From Hymenoscyphus infarciens (Eukaryota > Ascomycota > Leotiomycetes > Helotiales > Helotiaceae): a stretch of DNA of 64,000 bases. The DNA lies in contig LLCB01000071.1 of the NCBI GenBank assembly GCA_001414345.1, positions 62,001 to 126,000 of the forward strand, written 5' to 3'. Made by a program: the position numbers and the translations under genes. Below, piece after piece: positions 44,689-57,728 of this stretch. Position 1 is the first letter of the stretch. Each line of letters begins with the position of its first letter. The notes beneath the pieces were generated by a model. The model did not search any database and was not told the origin of the DNA. It saw only the letters and a program-made list of their open reading frames with translations.

Positions 44689-46102
44689 TCAGATTTTCTC
44701 CGAGCTCCAGTCAACTTTCCACAACCAAAGCCAGTAACCTGGAAACTGTCCACCAAAAAGCATTCTGAACGGTGTTATTACACCAAATCCGCCAATACTT
44801 GGTTTTGGAATCCCATCCAGGTTAATATGATGAAGGATATCAATCATGCCGGTTAGGCTGTCGACCCTCAAAGTAAGACAGTGTGTTTCGTTCCCACTTT
44901 GAAAATAGTTTGATTGTAGCAAATAAAATCTCGAGTCTTCCCAACGTGTCAAGTTAAACTTTGCATGTCGCTTCACGTGTTTGGATTTCGTATTGCCGTT
45001 GGTATGTGGTGGTTGGTCAAAGTTGTTTCGTTGGACAGTTATATTATCCCCCCCCTATACCATCCCACATTTTGCACAACACTGGGTCTACAAATGGAAA
45101 TGTCCGGCCAATTATACACTCATAGCCTGTCCATAAACAATCGTTGAAAAAATCGGGAGTGGCCATTTTTCCAATATGGCAAAGACTGAAATCTCTCACA
45201 CTGTTTGAATCATACAATTCGGGAAGGTTCAGCATAGACGAGAAGGGAATATTCTAAGGCAAAAGGAGTTTTGAAGAACCAACTAGCTCTGGTTTGAGCT
45301 CCCCCCGAAATTTTGCAAGATATCCTTGTGACTGAGAGCCAAGAAGACCAATAGTTTTATTCGCCAGCGTATGAAGTATAACAACCAATTTCACGTATTC
45401 CGTAGGGCGAGACTCTGGTTTTATTTCTCGTATTCTAGTCCATACACTTGCTTCAAAAAGAGCTTTCGCAGGTTCCCAGGAATTTCCAGAAGCCCCATGA
45501 TCAAAGAAGCTCCGGCAAAGTATTGTGTTTGTGAAACAAAAGCTAGCAGCTTGAGTCATATACCATACATCAATATCAATGCGTGAAGTAAGATTGCTGG
45601 GGAATTCTTGTACAGGCTGGGTACTGGCGACAGGTAGTTCGTTTTCAAAGACAAGATGCCCGGGTGCATGATGCATTGGATCAGACAAGAGATGAAGACC
45701 ACCTAGATCTACACTAAAAGAGACCTGATTTAATCATGGTAATTAGATAAGCTTCATGTTTCTTCTATGTTTAAAGGATGTGAACTCACGATGGTATGAC
45801 ATTGCTTGGGGAAGCCAATGCAATAGAGAAACGTCGTACTTGGCCGTATGCGATTTAGCGTCTGCGATAGCAAATTTCTTCCAGGCGATCCGGCTTCCGT
45901 CTGCCAACAGAACGGGAAATGTTCTGAATCCGGAGGTCAACCGAACCGTTTGCCGCCAGGTGTTGAGTTGGTCGCATGCATCATGGATGCGTCGACTGCA
46001 TTGCACAAAGTTCAAGGCAGATTGGGGAGGGAGAAGTGTTGCAACGCGCTGTAAAACTTCTATCGGTAGATCGTGAATAGGAGTTATTGTCTGCGCAGCC
46101 AT
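44689..46102 (-). pseudogene. F-box protein gene with two disabling lesions
   Basis: Exon 1 (46102-45790) encodes an F-box at residues 10-50 (HDLPIEVLQRVATLLPP, FVQCSRRIHDACDQL), the Skp1-binding module of SCF ubiquitin ligases. An 81-bp intron (GTGAGT...GTGTAG) leads to exon 2 from 45708. The frame reads through GHLVFENELPVAS and IDVWYMTQAASFCFTNT to TAG at 45254-45256, continues in the same frame with LPELYDSNSVRDFSLCHIG, then meets a run of eight G (plus-strand C8, 45048-45055). Removing one G restores the frame into VQRNNFDQPPHTNG and on to DSLTGMIDILHHINL, FGVITPFRMLFGG and the final stop at 44689. With both lesions only the N-terminal half could be made. It may be a pseudogene, or the G8 may be a sequencing or slippage error. 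Confidence 0.75.
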
Positions 46103-46706
46103 CTTTATTGGAAATTATCCGAAACACGGCGGAGCAAAGAGGCAGGGTCCGAATATAGACTGCGAACGCTCTAGAAGATTTGAAGGTTGTTGGTTGTTCA
46201 TGAGAATGATTGCGTTGTGTCCAAAGTGTCTCCTGCCAATAAGGTTAGACTGGGCAGATGTTGGTGGCGGTGTTGGTATTGGTGTTGGTGATATAAATGT
46301 TTCAATTGGTAATTTCACCCATGCCAGCACACCCTTCCTTTTCTGTCCCTAGGCGCCAATTTAGCCGCTTCAAGAAAACACCAAACAAATCGCACCCCAA
46401 CCGCACTAACTCCACAACGAAACCACCTAAGCACTTCCCTGGCAGCTGGATCCCAAAATAATTATACCTTCTTCCGTATACGTATCATACCAAATTGACA
46501 ATCTAGTCTCAAGAGGAGCCCATTTCTAGAAGTATCCTAAGGTTATTATGCACTCTCTCCCTTCCCATTTGCTTATCTTTTGCGAGGCATGTCTAGCAAC
46601 ACCTGTAAATTTCCTTTCAACAACGGGTTATACACAACTTCTCAATAAATTCGCCTAACAGTTTCAAGGAAGGAATGTGGTGTAATAGCGTGCAGTTATG
46701 CTTCTT
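46103..46706. other. spacer up to the transposon block
   Basis: Contains the promoter side of the F-box gene (with a GGTGTTGGTATTGG microsatellite-like stretch near 46270) and unremarkable sequence. It ends with TTCTT (46702-46706), the left target-site copy of the copia element. Confidence 0.5.
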
Positions 46707-46881
46707 TGTCACGGGACAAAGGTGGGTTAGATAAAGGATCACCTGATGATCTCCACCTTTTAAGCAAGGAGCATAGTATTTAAAGCCTTATACTCTCCCC
46801 TATAGTTCTAAGAATTAAGTATCTACTTTAACTTTACTTTACTTATCCTATACTCTTGATATAGCTTCTATAATTACTATA
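46707..46881 (+). repeat. 5' LTR of the copia element
   Basis: Begins TGTCACGGGACAAAGG and ends ACTATA (formerly CA). Same length as the 3' copy, and all 23 differences that I count are C/T or G/A. Its first 72 bp are nearly unmutated compared with the 3' copy. Confidence 0.92.
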
Positions 46882-47284
46882 GTTATAAGCCTAGTTAGTA
46901 GATAGGATACTACTTCTACTATACTAGTTATATTAGCTTTATCTTCTTTTTATCTATCCTTATCTTCTTCTTAAGAGTACTACTTTTATAATAGTAAGCT
47001 TACTCTTAACTAAAAAGGTCCTCCTTACTAACTAAAACTCGTAGTCTATATAGTATAACCGCTTCTTTTATATTACCTACTAAGAAAGAGTCTAGGAATA
47101 CTTTAATCTAAATAGCTTTAATACTAAGAACGCTAATAAGCTTAAAAGACTTTATTCTATAATTAAATAGACTATACTTAATAAGAATATTAGACTTAAA
47201 AAAGCCTAGCTTATAGTAAATAAAGCCTAGAATATACTCTTAATAGCTTAATATATAAGAAGAGATCTACTAGAACCATCTCTC

Positions 47285-47593
47285 TATAATAGCACGAAAT
47301 ATATATAACTATAGTAGAGGTATATAAGAGTGCGTATAGTAGAATGACGTATATAGATACTAGGCTCTAATATAGAAGAAAAGGAAAAACTATCCCTCTT
47401 CTACTCTAGGAGTAGGCTACTATATATAAGAGGTTTAGATAGTATAAAAGGGTCTAAAACTAAATAACCTTAGCTAATATAAAAGCTTAAACCTATATAA
47501 CCTTCCTAAAATAGATAATATAAGATAATAACTACTGAAACTCTATATATAGTAGGTACTCTTAGCTATCTAGGATAATAGTATACTATTATA
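47285..47593 (+). repeat. left LTR of the nested element
   Basis: 309 bp. Pairs with 50384-50692; differences between the two are transitions only. Confidence 0.85.
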
Positions 47594-47919
47594 TCTCTCT
47601 CTCTTAAAAAAGACTTATTCTTAAGTCTATCTATTTCTTATTATTTAGGGTTAAATTAGAATAGTATAAGTGTTATAATATTTATTATATTTATTAGTTT
47701 TATTAGTTTAAAGATGTTAAACTTTGTTATAAGTGAGACGAGATATCGATTTTAGGTTCGAATTATAACTGAACTAATTTATAGATACTTATAAAAGAGA
47801 CTTCGTTCTAATCCTTTTATATTAAAGTAAGTATTTGTATTTATTAAAAGAGTATAGTCTAATCTAACTAGTAGGTTAGAAAAAGTTTAAAGTTTAAAAA
47901 GTTTAAAAAGTTTAAAATA

Positions 47920-48545
47920 GAGTTAGAGGCGAATTTAGAGTAGAGTTAGAGGTCGTTTAGTTAAGAGGTAATATTAAAGGTAATAGTAATAACTTAGTTA
48001 AGAGCTTACTTTAAGAGTATACTAATTTATATCTGATTTAAATTTGAAAAAAAAGAGTATAAGTTTGTCTAAACTAAGGTTAGTAGAGACTTAGAGTAAA
48101 GTTAGAGACGAAAAAGTTAATAATATTATAGATAGTAATAACTTAGCTAAGAGGTTACTATCTTTTCGAGAGTATACTAATTTGTATCTAAGTCGAATTT
48201 AGATAAAAAAGAACTTCTAGCTCTGTTAGAAGTAAAAGAAAGTAAGAAAGTAAAGACTAGAAGACTCTATACTAGAGTTAGTAGAGTTTTAGCTAGCTAA
48301 AGACGAAGTTATTACTAAGTTGTCGAAGTTGAAATTATTATTCGAGTATCTAAGGATAATAAAAAGAGATGTAGTTTTAGCTAGTTAAATAAACTTAATA
48401 CTGAAGTTGTTAAAGTTGAAATTATTATCTAATATTTAGGATAATAATAGATAGGGTTTTAGCTAGTTAAAGGCGAAGTTGTTACTAAAAGTTAAAAATA
48501 CTATTTAAAGTTTAAGATAATAAAAAGAGATATAGTTTTAGATAC
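47920..48545. repeat. tandem degenerate repeats inside the nested element
   Basis: Two blocks of about 150 bp containing TTAGAGTAGAGTTAGAG and GTAATAACTTAG words (about 47925-48070 and 48085-48215, with a third relative near 48880-49010). They are followed by about three units of roughly 100 bp with GTTTTAGCTAG and GAAGTTGAAATTATTAT words (48290-48540). Confidence 0.6.
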
Positions 48546-49059
48546 GACATTTATTAGTACTATTGTAGGAACTATGTTACTTAGGCCTATAGGCTGTCTT
48601 ATTCCCTTTAAGATACTTAAAAACTTATTTATCTTCTAATTTTAAAGAAGAGTTACTATTATATTATAGAGGATTTAGATAAGCTAAGATGTATTCTATA
48701 TATAAAAGAAGTGTTTTAATTCTAGTCTTTCTCTAAGTATAGCTATACTTAAAAAGTAACCTTTTGAAGTTAGTAAAAGTTTCTTTAGTATAATCTTATT
48801 CTAATTCTACTTCTATCTCTTTTAACCTTTATACTAGCGAGGACTTGGTTTATAACTATAGTCTTTTAAATATTTATTAGAAGTTTAGAGTAGAGTTAGA
48901 TAATGTTTAGTTAAGATTAATAGTAATAACTTAGCTAAGAGCTTACTTCTGAGTTTTATTCTAATAGAAAGTGTATTTCGACTAATTTATATCTAAGTCG
49001 AAGGAAGTAGTAGGAAGGTATTAAGAGTAGCGATGTCTATAGCTGAAAGAGATCTAAAT

Positions 49060-50020
49060 TAGGGCTTTAAAAGCAAAGGAGGGTTTGAACGAAGGTTTAA
49101 AAAAGAGTTAGATTAGGTAGAGTTTAGAGATAGGATTTAGTTATTAACTTTAAAGTTCGCTTATAATTTTATCCTTTATCTCTCTAACCGATTGTTTTAT
49201 CCTTTATATACTTTTTACCTCTATCTTATCTATATATTATTTATATTTGAAAAGTCTCTTTAAGACTTTTTATGTTTTTTAGTATATAGATAAGGATTAG
49301 AGAGGGTTTAGAGAGTCTTTTAAAAAGGGGGGTGTCTCTAGAAGAGGTTATTACTTAACGCTACGTAGTAGAACTAAATTTAACTATCTTTGTTATCTAT
49401 TTATAAGGATCTAAAAGCGTTCTAAGTATCCTTTGTCTTATAACTAGTTAAAAAGTAGGTATCTAAAAGAGTAACTATCTCTTCTTAATCTTAGAAGGTA
49501 TTCTAAACCAACTCTAACTCGTATCTAGGCTCTAGGTAGTTCCTAGCTAGTCTAGTTATTATATTTTAAATAAAAGCTTTATATATTAGTTTCAGTTATT
49601 TTACTTTTTCGTTAAGGTTAGAGGGTATTTAAAGAGGCTTTAGTGCTATATTATATAAGTTAGAAGGTATTAGAGATAGCGGTGTCTCTTAAGTAAAAGA
49701 GGTCTAAATTAAGACTTTAAAAGTAAAGAAGAGTTAAATAAGAGTTAGATTAAAGAGGGTTCAGAGATAGAGTGTTTTTTATTAACTTCGAAGTTCGCTT
49801 ATAATTTTATCCTCTATCTCTCTAACTAATTATTTTATCCTTTATATACCTTTTACCTCTATCTTATCTACCTATTATTTATATATTATCTAAATTTAAG
49901 AAGGTTATCTTTAAAAGCTAAGCTCTTATTGTTTTAGTATATAGTTATAGATTAGAGAGAGTTTAGAGAGTCTTTTAAAAAGAGAGAGTAGTTTTAGAAG
50001 GTTATTTAATATCTTATAGT
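49060..50020. repeat. 300-bp direct duplication inside the nested element
   Basis: Sequences around 49060-49370 and 49670-50020 share long stretches (AAGTTCGCTTATAATTTTATC, TTTTTACCTCTATCTTATCTA, GTTTAGAGAGTCTTTTAAAAA) in the same orientation, about 615 bp apart. Confidence 0.7.
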
Positions 50021-50383
50021 AGAACTATTAATATAATATCGATTTTTAAGAGAGAGGGAAGTAAGATTAGATTTAGAAGCCTTCTAGATAACTATTATAA
50101 GTCGACTTATTTACTAAACCTAGGGTTATTAAGACTCTTAGGAATACTTAGTATATTCTAATCCCTTAATATGTCTATAATACGATTTTTACTAGCTATC
50201 TATATAGATACTAAACCCTAGTATTACTAGCTATCTAGGTAGTCTCTAATTACCTAGCTATTTAAGAATACTATTATAATATTCTAAATCGAGGATAAAT
50301 CGACTTCTAAATAAAGAGTAGTAATAAGCTCGAAGGAGATATTATTAAGGCTATTACTAGCGGAGAAGAGTTTTTCCTTTTTA

Positions 50384-50692
50384 TATAATAGTATAAAATA
50401 TATATAACTATAGTAGAGGTATATAGAAGTGTATATAGTAGAATAACGTATATAGATACTAGGCTCTAATATAGAAGAAAAGGAAAAACTATCCCTCTTC
50501 TACTCTAGGAGTAGGCTACTATATATAAGAGGTTTAGATAGTATAAAAGGGTCTAAAACTAAATAACCTTAGCTAATATAAAAGCTTAAACCTATGTAAC
50601 CTTTCTAAAACAGATAATATAAGATAATAACTACTGAAACTCTATATATAACAGGTACTCCTAGCTATCTAGAATGACGGCATACTATTATA
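50384..50692 (+). repeat. right LTR of the nested element
   Basis: 309 bp, same ends as the left LTR. Beyond it the copia sequence resumes. Confidence 0.85.
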
Positions 50693-53600
50693 CTCTTCTA
50701 GTATTAGCTAATAACGTTAAAAAGGACTTTAGAAACGATGTTAAAAGATACGCTTTTAAAATTAACAAGCTTTATACTATATAAGATAAGATATGTAAAG
50801 TTAGCTTCTAGGTAGAGAGTACTATAGATAAGTCTATACTCTTAGAAGCTTAATCCTTACTTAGGTATACTAAGAAATTCGCTCTCTAGAACCTAATTTA
50901 AAAGCTTAAAAGCAACTTAGTACTAATATTAGAAAGTATAGAAGACATAGTATATATAGAATACTAGAATATACTTACTTAAACTAAATTAGAGTTTATA
51001 AACCCTAATTACTAGTTCTCTAACTAGAAAAACTACTATAACTAAGCGAAAAATTTTTAACTTTTAGAGATTAAGAGTCTACTTATAGTAAAGGACTTCT
51101 TAGATATAGTTTACTAAATTACTTCTACTTAGGTAATAAGTTAAAAGATATAGTTAATTAATAATATAGAGCTTAAGAAAGGAGTTATATTACTTAATAA
51201 TCTTATTAAAATGTTTTTAGAGATCTTATATAAATATCTTATATTAAAGACTAGTAGGAAGGCTAGTAGGATATTCTCTATTCTTAGAAGTAGAAACGAT
51301 AACTTATCTAATTCTAGGAATAAAGCCTAAAATAGGGGTTTTAATAATAAGAAATATCTATATAAGACTAGTTAAGAATACTTTTAGAAACTAGTTAACT
51401 ACTAAACCTTAGAATTTATACTTACTAGAAAGTGTAATCCTACTCTTAATAATCTTCTAGATAATAAGAAGTTAAAAGAGATTATATAGTACTTAGAAGC
51501 CTTTTTCTAGATAGACTTCTAAAAGAAACTAATTAAAAAGTTCTTTATAGTATAATCTAAGTTTAAAAAGGGATTTATAGGCTTTACTTAGAGGTTATTA
51601 AAATACTCTATTAGGAATATAAGTACTATAATCTTATTTTTAGAGCTTTTAACTAATCTAGAAAGAATAAACTAAGCTCTAAAATAGAGAATCTACGCTT
51701 TCTTAGCTAAATATACTAGATACCCTTTTATAGATTTAATATTCTTTAATAACTATAAAGTAGTTTATCTTATTAATAGTAAGGATATACTTATTCTAGA
51801 AACCTTTAAGCGCTCTAATAATATAGTAGAATTAAGAATAACTAGTATTCTAATTAGTAGAATAGGAATAAGGGTTATAAAGAACGTTCTTAGAGGTAAG
51901 AGAGAAAGTAACTCTATAGATCTAACGCTTACTAATATCGTGGTTATTAAGGGTTTTTATTCTAATATTATCTTAGAAGTATATATTAGAGAATCTAGAG
52001 TATAGTATAATAGATATAACTATTTACTATACTTTAAACTTATAAAGAATAGTATAGTTATTAAATCTTTAATTTATATAGTAAACTTAGTCTTATTTAA
52101 ATATAACTCTATTAATAACTATACTAAGCTCTAAAACCTCTAAGCTATATTTACTTTAATATACCTAATACTCTCTAAAAAGATTAATAAACACTTTTAT
52201 AAGAAGATAAGAGACTATACTAGACTAAGAAGTAATTTAATAGAAATTTAATTTAGAAGATTAAGATATCTAAGATAAGAAGCTCTTAAAACTCTAGTCT
52301 AGTTAGTAAGGAATATAAAAATTATAAGTATTAAATAAATAAAGTACTTATATTATACTATTACTTATACTTAGAACGTGGTTTTAAGATATATCTCTAA
52401 GAATAAGAGTATATAACTATTCTAGTAATACTTATAAGATCTATTTAACTTCCTAACTAGATATAATAGAACTAAATAGCTCCTCTTAATAAAAGAGGAG
52501 TATAGTAGAAAGCTCTTTAGATTTATAATAATAAATAAGAGAGAAGAAATAGTATTTAAAAAGCTTAAGAACTTTAAAAGATAGGTTAAATAATAATATA
52601 GTTTTTTAATTTATAAGCTTAAGTATAATAATAATAAATTAGTAATCTTATAATATAGAGCCTTAAAATATACTTTATAGGCTATAGAAAATAGAATAGA
52701 CTTAGAGCTTATACTAACTTATACTTATAAGCTAAATAAAAAGGTAGAGAGAGCGAGATAAGAAGTAATTATATACTTAATTAAAATATTATCTACTACT
52801 AACTTACTATAATACTTTTAGACTAAGTTAACTATAGCTAGAATCTAGCTCTATAATATAAGTCTTAATTAAAGAAATAAGTTTAAGATACTAAATAAGG
52901 TACTCTTATTATAGTTTAATAATTATTTTTACTAGTATAATCTAAAGTTTAAGAACTTAGTAATAAAAGACCTTAGACTAGATTAGAATAGAATCTACGT
53001 TTATAAGTTTAGAGCTTATCTACTAAAAAAAGAAAGAGAGTAAGAAGTTAAGAAGAGAGCTTTTAAAGTTAATCCTAGAGCTTATATAGATTATTTAGTT
53101 AAGTATATTTTATTAAAAATCTACTATATCTAGGTTTTATAGCTTAATTAAGTTATTATAACTTAGAACGTTATATTTAATAAAGAAATCTTTTATATAC
53201 TAGAATATAAAAAGGTAGAATAATAACCTATTATAATTACTTATATAGTAGTATAGTATATAGTTAAGTAAGAGTAATAGAATATTAAAGCTCTACTTAA
53301 AAGTATTAGTATATATAAAATAGAAAGTATAGGAAAACTAAAACTAGAAGCTTAACTAGTAAGAGATGTCTTACCTAAAGCTACTAATATACTAAGTAAA
53401 GCTTTAATTAGCTAGAACTTAGAAATAAGGTTAGAAAAGAGAGATATAATCTCTTCTAGGTTTAGACTTCTATTACTTAGAGTAATACTTAAACCTAAAA
53501 GTATACTAGAATAGGTTATAAGCTCTTAAAATAAGTAAAATATAAGAATCTTCTAATAAACTATAAGACTCTTCTAATAAGTACTTATAGAATTCTCTTA

Positions 53601-55959
53601 ACTATAAAATAATATTAAAAGTATAAAAAGCCTAAGTAGTCTACTAATTAGAATAAGTAATAGAATACTAGAGGGAATCTTCTAATAAAATAGAGAGAGT
53701 AGGCTCTTTTAATAATAAAGTAGTATATAAGAAAGAACTCCTAATATACTAGTTCTAGAAACTTCTAATATAAAGTTAACTAAGGAGTAGAGAATAATAA
53801 ATATAGAAAGTAAAAACTTAAAGAAACTTAAGATAAAGTAAAGGTATATAAAGAAAGTATATCTACCTATATTAAGAAAGAGTAAGAGAGGTTAACCTAA
53901 AAGAGAGAATACTAGAGATATAATAATCTCTACTCTACTAGCTATATTAATTAAGATAGAGCTTTAATAAACTATTTTAGAATATTTAAATTATTTCTTT
54001 AGTACTTTTTAGCCTTTATTAGAGAGTATAGTATTAAATAGAGAGGACTTATAAGATATCTACTATATTATTATAATAGTAATAATAGAGGAAGAAACGC
54101 CTCTAAAGCCTAAATACTTACGCCTTTATTAGTTAAAACTACTAAAAGAGCTAAAATTATAAAGAGAACTTATAAACTATCTACTTAGTAAGTACTTTAA
54201 AGATAATTTAGAGCTTAAAATTAAGAATCTAGAGAAAAGGAAATACTAGTATATAATTAAAAGATAGAATACTAAAATAAAACTATTACTTCTAAAGTAG
54301 GTATTTATATATAAATATAACTCTATAAACTATCTAATTTAATACTAAGCTTAGCTTATAATTAGAAGTAATCTCTAATAAGAAGATACTATCTTTTTAA
54401 TATATACTATTATACTTATAATAAGATTATTCTAAATAGCTATAGTAATAGCTACTAGATTTAACTTAGAGATTAAGTAATATAATATTATAAACGTGTT
54501 TATTAACGTAGAAAGGGATATAGGAGCTCCTCTAATAGCTTACTAACTTCTAGATAGATATTAATAAAAGAGATTATATATTAAATTAGATAAAGTACTT
54601 TATAAGTTAAGAGATTCCCTAGCTTTATAGTTTAAACACTTTATAACTACTCTTTAAGAATATAGCTTAATACCCTATTTAGAAGAGCTCTATATTTATA
54701 TAGATCTTCTAAGAAAGGTTTTTATAATCTTTTATATAGATAATATATAGATAATATATTATTAAGATAATAAATCTCTAATAAGAGTTATAATAGATAA
54801 ACTAAAGCTTTTATATAAACTATACTTACTTAGTAATATAGAATAGTATCTTAAAGTAAAAGTCTATAAAGATAGAGTATAGAAAAAGACATAGCTCTTT
54901 TATAATATATATATTAAATAAGTTATTAAACGATTTAAGCTTATTAATAGAGATTATCTAAGTATACTACTTCTAATATATAAACTAAAAAAGAATTAAG
55001 AAATAGCGAAACCTACTTTTATAAAGTTCTATTAAGAAAAGGTAGGTTTAGTACTCTATATAGTAATTATAATATAACTAGATATTATATTTACTACTTC
55101 CTAGCTTTTATACTTCTTAATTAACTTAAATAATAAATATATAGCTATAATAGATTAGTATATTTAATACTTATTTAGAATAAGGTTCTTAGGAATTATA
55201 TATAGAGAAGAGCTTAGGAGTATATAACTAGTACTTATTTTAAATATATTATATACTAATAATTTAGAAACTTAAAAATCTTCTAATAGATATATAATAT
55301 TATTATTTAATAGACTTATAGCTTAGAGAGCCTTATAATAAGATATAATTATAATATTAATAATAGAAGCTAAGCTCTTAAGAGTAAAGTAGCTAGGTAT
55401 AAAAATAATAGTATTAAAGTCTCTCTTTAAAGAACTATAGCTCGATTTAGATAAGATATAAAATATATTCTATAATAATTAATAAACTATCTAATTAATT
55501 ATTAAAGAAAATAAAAGAATATCTATAAAGCTTTAATATATAGATATCTAGAATATATAGCTTTATTAAGAGTACTAGAAGAGATCTTTCTAAGTTACTT
55601 ATTTACTAATAAATAATATACTAGTAGATAGACTTATAAAAAACTTATTTAAATAGAAATTTAAATATTTTAAAGCTTTATTTAATCTCTAGAATACTTA
55701 TTTATTTAGTAAAACACTCTTTTAAGAAGTAAAAGTATACTAAATTTTAAGTTAAAACTATATTTTTAAGTTAAAAACGCTCTTCTAGAATAGTAAATAA
55801 TACTCTTTATTATTTTTTATATATTATTATACTTTACTTTATTATTTTACTTATATATTTTTAAGAAGTTTTATCCTTTTTTATATTATAATTATTTAAA
55901 GAGTATTATAAGCTTATTTTAGATTTTATTTATTTATTTAATTATTATATACTTAATAA

Positions 55960-57500
55960 TTAAGTACTATAAGACCCTTCTAAGAAGCGCTACTAAATAT
56001 AAATATAAAGTTTTAAAGGAACTAACTACTACTATATAAATATAAAGTATACTAACTAACTAATAGTACTTCTTTTAATACTTAGAAATAGTTTTACTAA
56101 GAGTAGTAAGCGTTATACTTATTTTATTAAGAGTATTACTAAGATTAATACTATTAGACTTATTATTACTATTATTATCTTTAGACTCTTTACTCTTAGA
56201 AACATCCTTCTTATACTTATAGCTCTTTAAAGAATACTTAAAATAGTTATTAGTAAGCTTCTTAGAAGACGACTTCTTAGAAACTAACTTTATAAAAGTA
56301 GTTTTCTTTAAAATAGTCTTTCTTAGAATAGACTTTAGAACAGATTTTTTAGAATAGCTCTTTAAAAGAACCTTTAAAGGCTTTTAAGTAGACTTTTACT
56401 ACTTAGAGAAGGAGGTATTATTTTTACTATAAATAGTAGAACTCTTATAAGAAGTACTCTAGCTCTTAGCTTAACTATAAGTATTAGCTTCTATAAGTAG
56501 AGTACTATTTAAAGTAGAAGTAATAAAAGGAGTACTCTTAGGAACATAGTTACTATACTTTAAAACCTTAAGAGTATTACTATCTAGTTTATTATTAGAA
56601 GTAGGACTCTAAAAACCGTTAGGCTTCTTATAGTAATAAGTATAGTTTAGAACTAAGAATAACTAAGAGCTTCTAAAACCTTATTTAAGACTTATATAAA
56701 TCGCGCTATATAACTTCTCTTACTCTTAAATCTATAAAATTAGCTAAGGAAATAAAATAAAAAGTAGAGAACTAACTAAATAAAGCTTTATATAAACTTT
56801 ATTACTAATATTAGTCTAATATTTCTTAAGATTTTTAGTTAAAGTAATTATAAAAGAGAGATAGATACTTAGTAACGCTTTATAAGAGTATCTAATAATA
56901 TAGTTAAAATAGTATATAACTTTTTTAGATTCTATATTATAATAGTAACTAGTTAATTTACTAGCTACTATAAAAGTAATATAGCTTTTATAAAGAGCTT
57001 CTTAAAAATTCAAAATATTAGAATAACCTTTCTTAATAGAAGGCGTAGTAAGTAAGCCTTTACTACTAACGGTTAAGTACTTAACGTTATTACTAGAAAG
57101 TTCGTTTAAGAGCCTAGTATTAATAGCTAGAAGCTTCTTAGAAAGTTTTTTAGGTTTAAGACTATCTTTAGAAGCTTAATAGTAATTAGAGCTTATAACT
57201 ACTAACTTCTCTAGCTTATTCTTAGAGATGTTAATAGTATAAAATCTACTAAGCGTACTACTCTAGGGTATAACTAGACTAAAAGAGGAAATATATAAGA
57301 GATTTAATATTTAATATTCTTATATAGTTAGCTAAAGTATAGAATAAAGATTAATATACTTAAAAGAATAACACTTAAGTTCTAATCTATTAATTATATA
57401 TTTAACGCCTTTCTTATTAATATTATCTTTATAAACTTTAGCTTTATAATACTTATAAACGAGTATAGAGCTATTATTTATAAAGGTCTTACTATCTAGA
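55960..57500 (-). pseudogene. antisense coding-like segment between copia pol and the 3' LTR
   Basis: On the minus strand, long stretches between about 57240 and 56740 stay in one frame with only TAA/TAG breaks that could be mutated Gln codons. Examples are KKLSKKLLAINTRLLNELSS, EALYKSYITFIVASKLTSYY and IIRYSYKALLSIYLSFIIT. Near 56400-56040 another Lys/Ser-rich stretch reads SLKSYKYKKDVSKSKESK. The sequence is too AT-rich for such open frames to be expected by chance. No family is recognised. It could be an extra gene of this retrotransposon, or another element inserted in reverse. Confidence 0.45.
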
Positions 57501-57728
57501 AGACGAGAGATCTAGAAGAGAGGCTATTTTAGTTAATATAAGAGTCTAGGAAAGGTAAATATAAGCTTTATACTATAGTCTTTTATCGAGTAGTATATAC
57601 TATAGTAGTCTAGTAGTAGTAAGAGAGTTTTAAGAAAGTTATAAAAAGAAAAGAAAGAGTTTAGGTTATTAAATCTATATATATAGTAAACGACGCTTTC
57701 CTAATTAGGAAAGGTTATTTAAGAGGTA

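Larger units (their letters stand above)
47285..50692 (+). mobile_element. nested non-coding LTR element (LARD-like), 3408 bp
   Basis: Direct repeats of 309 bp (47285-47593 and 50384-50692) begin TATAATAG and end CTATTATA, i.e. TGTAATAG...CTATTACA before RIP, forming an inverted pair as LTRs do. Flanks CTCTC (47280-47284) and CTCTT (50693-50697) fit a 5-bp target duplication with one C-to-T change. The 2.8-kb interior has no readable gag or pol. It contains several imperfect internal repeats, including a 300-bp block duplicated at about 49060-49370 and 49670-50020. Large non-autonomous LTR elements are known as LARDs. Confidence 0.85.

Noticed and set aside
47740..47770. GGTTCGAATT, a tRNA B-box-like motif
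   Set aside because: No stems or A box around it; lies inside a mutated retroelement.
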